From positions 248,001 through 312,000 of the forward strand of contig VWZX01006819.1 of NCBI GenBank assembly GCA_013399015.1: a stretch of 64,000 nt of DNA. The letters run 5' to 3'. Both the position numbers and the translations under genes were made by a program. The notes under the pieces are model-generated. The model saw only the letters and a program-made list of their open reading frames with translations, ran no database searches and was not told the DNA's origin. Positions 28,101 to 39,471 of the stretch are shown here, one piece after another (the first letter of the stretch is position 1; the number at the start of each line of letters is the position of its first letter). The stretch is from Galbula dea. Taxonomy: Eukaryota; Chordata; Aves; Piciformes; Galbulidae.

Positions 28101-31100
28101 AGTCTCCAACTCCCCCAGAGACTTTGGCTGGAAGTACAACGTACCTACATTATATGGATGAAGGATGCAGGACCCACAGGCAACCAAGGGCATCCCTCCC
28201 TGCCACCTCACACCTCCTCCTCCTCCTCCTCCCAGACAGGTATCCTCGTGGCGCATCCAGCCACCCATCCGTGGTGCTCACCTTCCTCACAGGCATCATG
28301 CACACCACAGGTCTCTGCCACAGAAACTCACACAGAAGCCACTTGTCATCCCTCAGGCTATGCACACCATCCCACAGGCACCAACCCATGAGATCAGGGG
28401 ATAGGCTAGCTTGCCTGAGCCAGCACAGTACTGCTGCATAGTTTTCAGACACCAGCAGAAATCAGCTACCCACAGCCAGTATTGACATTTTGTTAACCTA
28501 CAGCTGTCAAAACACCTTCACTCAGAGCACTCTCCCCTGCACTTCAGTATCACCTTGTGCCAACCTTCAGCAGCAGCACAGCCACCAGGTTTTGGGTCAT
28601 CACTTTGGAGACTGTTTTAATAAATCAAAACCCGTAACTTCAGGTGTAGTGTTCACAGACATGCAAACCCAGTCGTCACATTTGGCAACATGGCAGGTGG
28701 TAGAGCACAAAGCTCTGCTGCTGCAGTCTGCATGGTATTTGATGGGAAGGCCAACGGGTGTCTGCTAGGAGACATGAGGCAACTGTCAGAGCTAAAAGGA
28801 GGTCAGTAGTCAGCCCCCCCCAGAAACGATGGCCCCAGTCACTGCAACCAAAAGTAAATACGGCTTCTAAGAAAAGCCTGTATCCAAAAAATGCCCTAGC
28901 AAGAGGCCTGAAATATCTAACAGGGCAAACAACCTCATATTCCCGTTTTATTGGCTGTCATAAGCAGGAAGAATTATATTAGTCAGCAGAGGAACTTGAA
29001 TTAATGTTCTGTTGTAAATTTTAGTACTTGCAGAAAGGTTTAATAAGAATTTTCAAACCTATAAAGTTGGAAAACACACTAAAAATGTGGCAACATTATG
29101 TTTTTGAAGCTTGACATTCTTTCAATGCTTGGTATAGGCAATAGGTTGCAAAGAACAATAAGCAGCTCCAGACCTTCTCCTACAGCTGTGCTGGTCATAA
29201 ATAAGGGTCTGCACAGAGCAGGAAAACTAATGTCAAAGAACAAAGGAACCTAAAGCAGCCTCCACCTGGAGCTTCCTTTTCCAGGCTTCTTTGTGCCTAT
29301 GCTCATGGGTTTGCTTTGCCGGTCCTCAGTGCCAAAGCTCTTCCCTCCTCCTGGCCCCTGGAATGAGCAAAGCCCTCCCTTCCCACTGACAGGGAACAGA
29401 CTCCAGCTAGCAGTGGCTTCCTTGTCATTTCTTTCAGGGTGTAGGTTCTCCTGCCCTTGAACAAACATCTCTGCCTACCAGTTACGTTACTGTACTGCAG
29501 CATCACCCTCATACACGAAGTGCTTCAGGGCATGCTCTACATGCACCTTCCATCTGGACTCACAGAAAAAAGTAAAGCCAGAGTTCAGTCAAAATTCTAT
29601 CTGGCATAAATCCACAGCACAAAAAGACACCACCTTCCCTTGCCCACTCCTGCTGCTCTCTGCATTGCCCCCTCCTTTCCACTGTTGCAAGTTTCTTTCC
29701 CACTAAACAAATGGGATGACTGAACTAATCCAGGCTAAAATGGAGATTTTTGCTTCATTTCCCAATATACTTTTGACCTTTCCTTAAAGAGTGCCTTCTT
29801 AAACGAAAAAGGATATACCCTGTTGGTTTCTTTCTGTGTGGAAGGGCCAATACTCACTTCTGTATCTGGAAGATCTAAATTCAGGCACTCATCCTAAAAC
29901 CTAAATAAATCAACAGCAGATGTGATGAAAACCCTATAAGCACCTGAGAAGAAACAACTAGGAGAAACAATTTCGGTCAGGACTTTATGTTTTCCTCCAG
30001 TAAATCTCAGAGACTGCTGATGCTTTTGAGTTTATATCTTTATCACAAATTACAGATTTTGAGTGAGGTATAGCTCTCCATGAATGAATTCTGACAGCAC
30101 CTTACCAGTAGCTTTTATGGCATCCACATATTAAATCACTTTGGAAGGACTCTGCTCCCTTTCAACCTCCCAGTATGACCACTTACACCAAAGGAGCTAA
30201 AAAATCCCAGAGAACAATCAGCAGCAAAGGCACTGCTTGCTCTCATTCTTCACCAAGTGTCCCAAAGACAGCTCCTTAATTCAATCTTCCAATTTCCTCC
30301 CACAGGACATGGCTAGTAGTTCTTCCACCCTTCATCAGCCACCCCTGCACAGATGACACTAGCAATAAGGCTGTTCTAATGCACTGCAGCACCTTAGCAT
30401 CTCCTGAAAGGGTAAAAATAGATACTTATGTACTTCAGAGACAAGCCTGACTTATTTTGTTTCTTGCCATGAAGAAATCCTATTCTGAATGTCCACTACC
30501 ACAGTTGGATTTTTCATTCTGCAGACAGCTTGTCTTCCTGGCCTAACTTAAATACTCCTGACCAGCTTCATCTCACCCAGCTGTCACTTATCAGCATTCT
30601 TCAGATCCTGACAATCCTTGCCTCTCCTTCACCACTTCCCAGGATATTTGTCATTATCTTGTGTTGCCTTTTATTCTTCTTGCTTTTATTTTTACTGTTG
30701 TCTCCCATTACACACCTTGAGGAGGGTGAGTTTCCTGGAAGAAGGCTCAGGGTGAAAGATCTTGCCTCACTATCTCAGCAGTAAGGGAGCCAGAAGCTAT
30801 TTACATATTTTCTGATAAGTAGTGAGAATGTCCTGATGATCCTGTAAAGTCCACAAGGAATTGCCTTTGTGTTGTTCCATATTTCTTGCTTGCCTATGCT
30901 TGCCCAATTCTAATCAACTAACATTATTATGCATACTTCTACAGATTGTTATAGCATTATTTGGAGGAAAAAGCAGCATTCTAGCCTTGAACTTAGCCAT
31001 TAGATGATATTGCCAATACTTAGCATTTTAAAATCATGCAAATGACTTTAAAAGTATGACTTTTCATATTAATTATCAGTTAATTTCTGCCTGAACTATT

Positions 31101-33854
31101 AGGTTACAGCTGCATCTAATTTCCTTTTTTTTTCATGAAAACCATTAGGGTAAAAAATGTATTTTATAATGTATTATTAATTTAAATTATTTACTTTTTT
31201 TATAAGGACTATAATTGGGGGTTTAATGGTTTTGTTTGTTTGGCTGGTTGCTTTTTTATTAAGGTTGGCATTTTCTTTTATTAACATAAATTTAAAGATC
31301 TGGAATCCTAGAAGAAAACCCAAAACCAGAAAAAAGACCCTGACACACATACACACACAAACTGTGGATGTGCTCAGACTAGTGCCTGCCAACACCACTG
31401 AGAGCTCTCCCTGCCCTGGTGCTGGGTAGCTGGGAATGGGGTGCTCAGGATTTTGCTTTCACTGTGGGAAGAGGAGAAGGCAGCCCAAATTGAACGTGCA
31501 CAGAAAGCAGCAGCACAGCAGCAATGCCCAGGTAGTGAGCTATAGGAAGCGTTAAGAGTAAACCATGAGCTGATCTGGGTTGAGTCAAGGGAAGGAGGCA
31601 GCAGAGCTGCCCACTGCTGCCCAGGACCTGCTCAAGCTGCAGTCCCTTCTGGTAGATACCAGGCCTGGGGAGGGAAATGCAAGGGGAATCTGGCACATTG
31701 CTCCCAAATATTGCCTTTTCAAGAAGTGACCTCTGCATATGATGAATGCACCAGATTGCTGAGTCTTTCTTGTTCTATAGCTAGGAAACATGAAAGTAAG
31801 ACTGGGTGATGAGATGACTGACTAGTAGTGACCTCTTCTATATGACCTCTTCTGAAAACACATCTGAAACTCTCTCAGAGGCAGAGCCTGAGATTTTAAC
31901 TGGTTTTACGCAGCCCATATTCAAATCAGCCTGTGATGACAACAAACAAAATGAAAACTAAACCAAGCTACAGTCCTAGAAGAAGATGCAAGCAGCTGGG
32001 AGCAGAAGCACACTAACTGCCTCTGTGGAGGCTGCTGGCTGCTTTCAAGGATCAGGTTATTGCTCTGGTGGGAACTCTCTTGTTCCCTCTAATTTCATTC
32101 TTGAATTTTTCATTAGATACTCGACCTGTTGTGACTTTCAAAGTGCATTGTTCAAAGTTTCATCTTACTAACAGCACTTATTGAGCCCTAGCACTTAGTA
32201 AATACCTCTAACAAAAAACTACCCATCAAGTCAACCAAAGCTGCTTGGTTACCTGTCACTGCTCAACAGTCCCACTCATTCTGTTGTGACAATCACCTTG
32301 TGAAGTGCCTGTTGCAAGCACATTAAAGAAATACCTATAAATTTTTGGTCCTTTTAATCATTAAAATCAAATTATGCTACAGACACATTTTCTGAATTTT
32401 GCAAAGGCTTATCAAGGTACAGTTTGGGCACAACACTGACTTGAAAGCACTGCCGAGACACCATCAGCACAGAAAGCATCCACACAGGGAGCAATCAGAT
32501 GGCAAGATTCCTGCCAAGAAGCAAATTCCATTCTCTCAACCCAGATGAGCCTGACACTAATACAGTACCTAGAAGACAATAAAGTAGAGGCCTAGGACAC
32601 ATGACTGCACACCCCCATCTGCCATCACACCAAACCTCAGCCCAAATACTTACATGTGAGAATCCTTCTTAACTTGTTTGTTTGGACCATCTTACTCCTT
32701 CATTTTCTGGTGAGGTGCTGATGGAAACAGTGCAAGTTCTGTGGAACTCTACGTGTAATATGTTATTCAACCCAACACTACTGAGCTGCTCCTTCATCTT
32801 GCTGTGCCTGACTTGAGTAGTGCTGGAAAGGGAACATAGAACTCCACAGAACAGGGCAAGGGACCTGAGGAAATGATGGGGCATCTCTGCTATAGGGGCA
32901 GGAGATGAAGGAGAGCCCTTGGGGGTGGATAAGGTTGCCAGAAACGTTTCTGGTGAAGGTGGGTGCTTGCTTGCTGCCTATGCAAAAGGAAAAGGCTGGC
33001 TGAAGGAAACCCCAGAAGCTGGCTTTAATTCCCAGCATCAATCACTCCAGCTGCTCCCTATGAACTGGATCTGGGGTGAGAGCCCCAAAGGCTAGGGTGG
33101 CCCAGCTGCCTGCGCTGGGGGCACAGGCAGCAAGGCTGACATACCTGAAATGCACATGAACTGTGTGGATCCTAGGCAGGTTGCAAGTGCTGAGGGAAGT
33201 AGGTGCTGCACAAGTGTGTGGTAAATAACCACCCCTCTACCACAGGTAGTCTGTGAGGAACAGACCTCTCAGTCTGAGAGAAAACATTGCGCTCACAACC
33301 CTGCTGACAGCCTTGACCTTGAAATGGTCCTGAAAGCAGGCTGCAGGGGAACGAAGCAGCAGAAACATTTGCAAGTAGCTGCATTCAGGCAGAAAGACAA
33401 GCCTCTGGCACGTCCGACACGGGATCGCCTACCGCTGCACAATTCCGCCGTGCCGCGCAGCCAAGCGCAGTACCTCTGGGAGGGCAGCAGACCCAGGGCT
33501 GTCTAGCACAGCAGCTCACCTCTCCACGACCCGAGGCTCAGCCAAGCAGCACAGTGAGTCTCAAAACATACAGCACTTGCTCTGCAGAAAGAGCTAGCCT
33601 CGTTCCTCACCTGTGAGCTCTGTGGCTGTTCCACCACCAGCATTTCTTTGATGCAAAATGGCATTTGTACGGACGGATGCTAACAAGATGACTCCCTGTG
33701 AAAAAGGAAGGATGTTTCTGGGGTTTAATTTAAGACAGTCATTGTCTGCAAAGTCACTGTAATGGTTTCTAGAGTCCCTGGGATATTTTTTTACTTGATC
33801 ATTATAAGGTCTACCAACTGCTACAAAATAGGAAGAAGGGCTGTAATCACAGCA
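28101..33854. other. Gene-free DNA with AT-rich motif patches
   Basis: A short (CTC)n run at 28,208-28,231. Around 31,036-31,090 an octamer ATGCAAAT is followed by ATTAATTA and GTTAATT. Nothing coding recognised. Confidence 0.45.
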
Positions 33855-34060
33855 TTACACATCAAGGATGGCTTTAATTACATATACAATATCCATGCAA
33901 ATGCCAGATAGCATCTTCTGCACGAAAGGCAGGGTTGGTTTGTTTGCTTCTTATCCTCACAATATGGAATCTTACTGCTTCTTATGATGCAATATTCATT
34001 TGGTTAGATCTAATTTAATTACTTTGGCTGGTAATTAGATTAACATTTCTTAAATCAGAA
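33855..34060. promoter_or_regulatory. Homeodomain/octamer motif cluster; candidate enhancer
   Basis: It contains TTTAATTA (33,873), a perfect octamer ATGCAAAT (33,895), TAATTA twice (34,016 and 34,032) and ATTAAC in about 200 bp of non-repetitive sequence. The texture is that of conserved developmental enhancers. Motif density alone is weak evidence in AT-rich DNA. Confidence 0.35.
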
Positions 34061-37000
34061 AATCCAGTATCATTGTGAAGTACTTCTGTCATGGTGGCTC
34101 CTAAATTATCTCTATCAGGATTAGATTCCTATTGTTCAAGAGGCTGTGAAAAAGAACTACACAAGAAAAGCAGGGCCACACACCCTCATCTGCCTTATAA
34201 TGCTGAGAAAGCTATTGCTGAAAGACGGGTGTCTGGAATCTCTGGAACTGGTGTGCAGGTGCCTGTTTGGCACAAAACTCAAGATTTTTCTTAGTCACAT
34301 ATTAGTTTACATACCTTGGCCTAACAGTCATGCCCACTATCACACCATAAATCACTATAGCAGCTTTTGTTTTAAAGCTTTTCTTCAGCTATTTCAGTCT
34401 GTTTAAACCTCAAGCACCAGACAGTAAGTTCATAGTGACATACTCCCATGTAACCAAAGTCACTGAGAGGTAAAGTAGCTTGACCAAGGTAGTGGCTAAT
34501 TCAGTGGTTTACCCTTAACTGTGCTTCTGTCATAACTGTGCCTGTTTGAGTAGGAGTAAACAGACCAGGCCCTTGGCTGAGTCACCGGCACAGTCAGAAC
34601 TCCAACATCCTACCAACTGACAGTGATGCTAAGGCACAGTACACACTGGAATGGGGCCATTTGACTTTTCTACAGGAGCAGCTTCCCCTAATGTGGTCTG
34701 GACAACTAGGCTTGGCTGTAGTTTGAGGCAAAAAGCAAGCATTACCTCTAGATTAGCACATCAGTCCTGGAATAAAACTGTTTCATTGGTTATGACTGTT
34801 CCAGAATATCATGTGTAAGAGACAAGGTTACATGCACGCTGAAGAAACAGAACCGATACCAGAGACTGCCAAGACAAAAGTTACCAATGCAGCTTCAGCT
34901 TAGTCCTTTACACACCATGTGGCACAGTCTTGATTCCTTATTTCTCCTGTGTGAATTCATCAGTGAAGCTTGAGCCCAGACTCTCCCTTGCAGCTCTCAG
35001 GAAGAGAACAACAAGGGAAACATTCAGCGTGGGCCAGGAGAACTCATACCCAACAACGAGTTACACAAGCATTTGTGAGACAGCACTGGAATGTCAGCAA
35101 ACAGGATCTTTGGGTCTAGCCCAGCTTTGGAGGCAGAGAGCAGCCTAAGTCATCATAAACAAGAGGCCAAATCACACCAGCAGGTACTCTTGTTTTGAAA
35201 GGTGATATAGCAAAGCAGATGAAGCTTGCTGCCCCATAAGCCACAGCTCTGTCCCCAGCTCTGTGTACAGCCCACTTGCTGACAGTTTACCTGCAAAATC
35301 ACTGAAGGACCATTACCTGCCTGCAGGAAGGATAACTAGTTTATAGCAGTATATATGCTAACAGCAGCAGTGGAGCATGTGGGATTAGACATCACAGACA
35401 TCTGGGCAGCAGTAAACAGCACTATAAGTGTTATCTTACTTCCCCACCCCCACTCACTCTCCCTCTGTCATTCTGTGGGCTTCAGGAGACCTACCAAACG
35501 TGTCAGAGCCACACGAAATGCATGACACTTGCGAGCCCTGACCTTGTGTCCCCTAGGCTGACGGTCAAGCCTAAAGCACAAGGCCAATCCAGAAGGAAAT
35601 GATGAGGGTCCTAACCAGACCATAAAGGACAAGGGTCCTACCCAGACATGACAGACTGCAGGCCTGGTCTCAGTGGATTTGTTTATTCTGTGATTTTTAA
35701 GTTGGGAAAAAAAAACCCCAACCCTATAGTAACAAACAAAGCTTTTGAATTCTCTGCTATGTATAGGGATTCTCTTATATCTGCATGCTGCATGTGCTTG
35801 TTGATGTCAACGCCCCGTAAGCGAGAGCCTCTGCCATCTAGCACACACAAGTCCTCATTATGTTGCATAACAAATTACCTTTGTTGCCTAACAGAATGGC
35901 ACAGTAGATTTGGTTGTTGCCTGGCGCACACTTTAGTCTTGCGAATTCCATTTTGCACTGACGCATCGCTTCTGCCTGACAAGTGCTTTATTTCTGTGGG
36001 GAAGCAGCGAGCTCCACGATACGCAGGGCAGCCACACAGCCTGCAAAACAAGTTTAGAAATACATAAATACGCCGGCATTATGTCTGCAAAACAATCAGC
36101 CACGTGGATCCCGACTGCTGCCCTAACACTGGGCTTAGAGGCACCAGCTACACATCCTGGGAGGCAGCACCGCTGCGTATTCATTGCTCGTGGTCATCTG
36201 ATGTTTTCAGTTCCAAGAAAAAACAGTAGCATAAAGAAACAAAGAAAGTGGCAGAACAGCAAAGGAATTTTAAACCGACAAAGAATTCATGGTGTTGGCA
36301 TTTTAATGTTATACTATTGCCTTTTTAATGGCTTTGTCCAACTGCGTTACATTATCTATTGTTTTCAGGGCTTAATTAGTGTTTTAAACAGAATATTGTT
36401 AGGTACAATGTTCATCTATTAAAGAGCAAAGTGTGAAAAATGTTGACAACTCCACCACATGATTACAAAATGTTAATCCTCACTGGACACTTCTCCTGAG
36501 TCATCTTTATATATGTTCAGCACATTATTTCAGAGAAAGCAAAACACTTATTGCCAGGCTTCAAACAGTGTTTCCTTTCTTAAAAGGTTTGAGTTGGCAG
36601 CTTTTTCTGTTGGCAAATGACCAATACTCTGTATAAGCAGAAAAACAGTAGTGATATCCACAGGCCAGATTTTGCCACTTCTTAAAATGAGTAATGCTGT
36701 TTTATTTTCATGTGCTGGCCACACCCTCTACTCTACTGAAAGCTCACTGATAGCTGCTCCCTACTTTTTCTGGACAAAGTCCAAAGAGGAAGAAAATCCA
36801 GCCATTACATAAGAAAGCTTCAATAAAATCTGAGAGTTGGCCTGATGGGATAACCTTAAATAAGGATAACAAAATCTGGGTGCCACATTATTTAAAGATG
36901 TACATATTTTGATGCCTCCTCCTACTCCTTTGAAGAACATGTATTTCAATCTCCAATGTACAGTCATCTCTGACACACTCTCCAAACTGTTTGATGATAG

Positions 37001-38044
37001 TTGAACCTGCATGTTCATTAGTCCTAATGACTATCATTGCCACTGCTCACTCCATCCTGCCCACAGCCAAGTCATCAAATAAATCGTTGGAGACATTGTT
37101 GGACAATGGGTGAACGAGTTACAGCTGAGGGATTGGGGTTTGTCTCTATTTGCTGGCTGTAGTTAGAAACACTTCAAGCCAAATTTCAATTACAGGGGAT
37201 AAAATAAAGGCTGTCCCAGTCTGGGCATTTTGAGAGACAAATGTACTTCAGTAAAGTAATAAGGCATGGTTGTTTTCAGACATTGCTGCCCACAGTTAAT
37301 GGTGCTAATACAAAATCTACCTGGGTATTACTGCAAACAGCTTGGGGAAGCCCTCATGGTCAAAGAAAGCAATGAGGTGTCTGGATGGATGCTTGAAGTC
37401 AGTAAAAAAATAAAGTATCTTTGTAGGAACCTGAGATATGTGAGCAGAGTACAGCTGTAATTGTGTGAAATTGTACAGCTACCCTTTCAGCTTAAGGGAA
37501 ATAGTCATGAGCAGTGCTTAAGTGGTACTAGGAAGGAAGGGAGATTACAGCCCTGCCTGCTTCAGGGTAAAACACCAGCCCCCAAGCTGTCAGCTACTCC
37601 ATCTTCACAAAAATGCTGGTGATACAGAGCCTGGGAAAATTCTGACAAAGACTGAAAGACCAGGACTCTTCAGGACAGAGAAGAAGTGAGTAAGACAGGC
37701 CTTGATACAAGCAGACCCTGGAATTTAAAGGGTCAATACAAGAGATAGGAGCTTGGCTCTGGTGTTTGAACATAGGGATATAGAAGGAAATGAAAATGGT
37801 TGAAAAGTCACACGTGAGGAAGGGAAATAGAAATGTTTTTCACACAGAAATTTAAGGTGAATGTAGAGAGAGTATGGACATAAATGGAAGTGGATAGTAA
37901 CCCAAGCCCCGTTTATGATTAATGTGTTTTGACATTAACACATATTGTTTAAGCCCCTGTTGTCAGCCCTGGGCTGACTGGTTACCCCCTTTTAAAATAG
38001 TACAAGATGATTTCAATACAATTTGAAAGGCAACATTTTAAATG
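34061..38044. other. Gene-free DNA with possible conserved elements
   Basis: The stretch 35,780-36,430 has scattered CpGs in AT-rich surroundings and, at its right end, TATTGTT (36,357) and TAATTA (36,373). The rest is featureless by eye. Confidence 0.45.
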
Positions 38045-38165
38045 ATAAAATCCCTTTCTATACAGCACATAATTAACCTATGGATCTCATTCCCACGAGG
38101 TTTAAAATGAACTGAGCCTTCTCTGTATCCACAAAGGATTGGATGAGTATTTATAAACCAGCCTG
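38045..38165 (+). mobile_element. Possible ancient CR1/L3-like relic
   Basis: The stretch CAGCACATAATTAACCTATG, followed by GATCTCATTCCCACGAGG and AGGATTGGATGAGTATTTAT, resembles the 3' part of old amniote LINEs (a 'valid for all missing counts, local minimum'-type 3' UTR pattern around GGAACTCATTGCCAC). It is strongly diverged; boundaries and family are uncertain, and a relationship may extend left to about 37,760. Confidence 0.35.
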
Positions 38166-38789
38166 ATTCCACGGGGCAAGGGTAGTAAACATTCAGTTAG
38201 GTATTTGTAAATGATCCTTTTAAATCCCCTTGGAGAACATGCCAGATGGCCTGAGGACCTCAGCAACGGGCAAGTGCAGCATGACATACCCAGGAGGCAG
38301 GAGTTCACAAGTGCTGCATCTTAACACTTGATTTCTCTTCAACAAAAGCTGTAGCTGAAATTTCAGCTCCATCGAAGTTGGCAGCAACACCCTCAGGGCT
38401 TCACCTGCAACTTTGGCTCCTGCATATGCACAAGGTGTAATACAGTAACACCCGGGAAGAGAAGACTTGCCTATTCCTGAGATTTTTTTACTGAGATTAT
38501 TACTGACATTTCCTTACCGAGATTATTCCTGAGCTTGTTCTACAGTAACCTCTCTGAGCAACTGGTGCTTTTCCTAATATTCCAACTGCAAGCCAGTGCT
38601 CAGTGCTAGATCTCCAGGTCTACTGAGAGAGTAATTCCTCACGAAATGTTAAGGTTCAGAGCGTTTTTATTGTCCTGCAGCTCCAAACAGAGCCAGGGCC
38701 GCTCTACACCAGAGACTTCACAAATACACTTCAGGTTAATTCTTGAGTCCTGGGAAAAAAATAAAGAATAATAATTTTTTTGCTGGGAT

Positions 38790-39060
38790 ATCATCACGTC
38801 TCCTGGCTCACGAAGGTGGTCTGGGCGCGGGGCAGGCTCCCTGCCGGTCCCACCCCCGCCGAGACGCCCACAGGGCAACTGCCTGACACTCCCCTCGCAG
38901 TCTGCCCGTACCGGTACCGGTTGTACCGGCGGTGGGACGGGGAGGCCTGGCCCCGCCTCCGGGGAGGCTCCGCTCGCTGGTAGGCCCTGACGCGCCCTAT
39001 GGCGCCACCTGGCGGTCAGAGTGGCAGTTCTGCGCGCCCTTAACCTTGGCTCGTCCGGCT
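38790..39060. promoter_or_regulatory. Small CpG patch with CTCF-like motif
   Basis: About 270 bp of CpG-rich DNA in AT-rich surroundings. It includes TACCGG three times (38,909-38,929; CCGGTACCGG palindrome at 38,911-38,920) and, at 39,005-39,019, CCACCTGGCGGTCAG, a fair match to the CTCF core. The function is inference from motif alone. Confidence 0.4.
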
Positions 39061-39364
39061 GGATGACAGAAAGATGTCCCAGGACGAATGTCCTGCGAAG
39101 CGAACACTGCCATCACCGCCCCAGTGACACGGGAACTCATATTTGATGGTTTCAGAAAAAGTTTGCCCCGGATGCTTTGAGATAGAGAGCCACTATTCCA
39201 TGAGCAGTGTGGTGTGGATAGCTGAGGATATGGAGCTGTTTATTCCTCTGCTCAGCCAACACACAGAAATCTTAATACAGAATCACTTAGTGTAACAACA
39301 GACTCCAAAGCAGCCTAAACGGCCAAACACCAGTGGAGCATCACAGAAAGCATGCTCAGAAAGG

Positions 39365-39471
39365 GTGTGGCCAGCAGGACTAAGGCAGTGATTGTTCCCC
39401 TGTACTCAGCACTGGTAAGGCCACACCTCAAAAGCCATGTTCAGTTTTGGGCCCCTCACTACAAGAAAGAA
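39365..39471 (+). mobile_element. CR1 LINE ORF2 fragment
   Basis: Plus-strand phrases GTGTGGCCAGCAGGACTAAG, GTACTCAGCACTGGTAAGGC and TGTTCAGTTTTGGGCCCCTC match the end of CR1 ORF2 (the LVRPHLEYCVQFWAP region). It is about 107 bp long and truncated at both ends. Confidence 0.85.
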
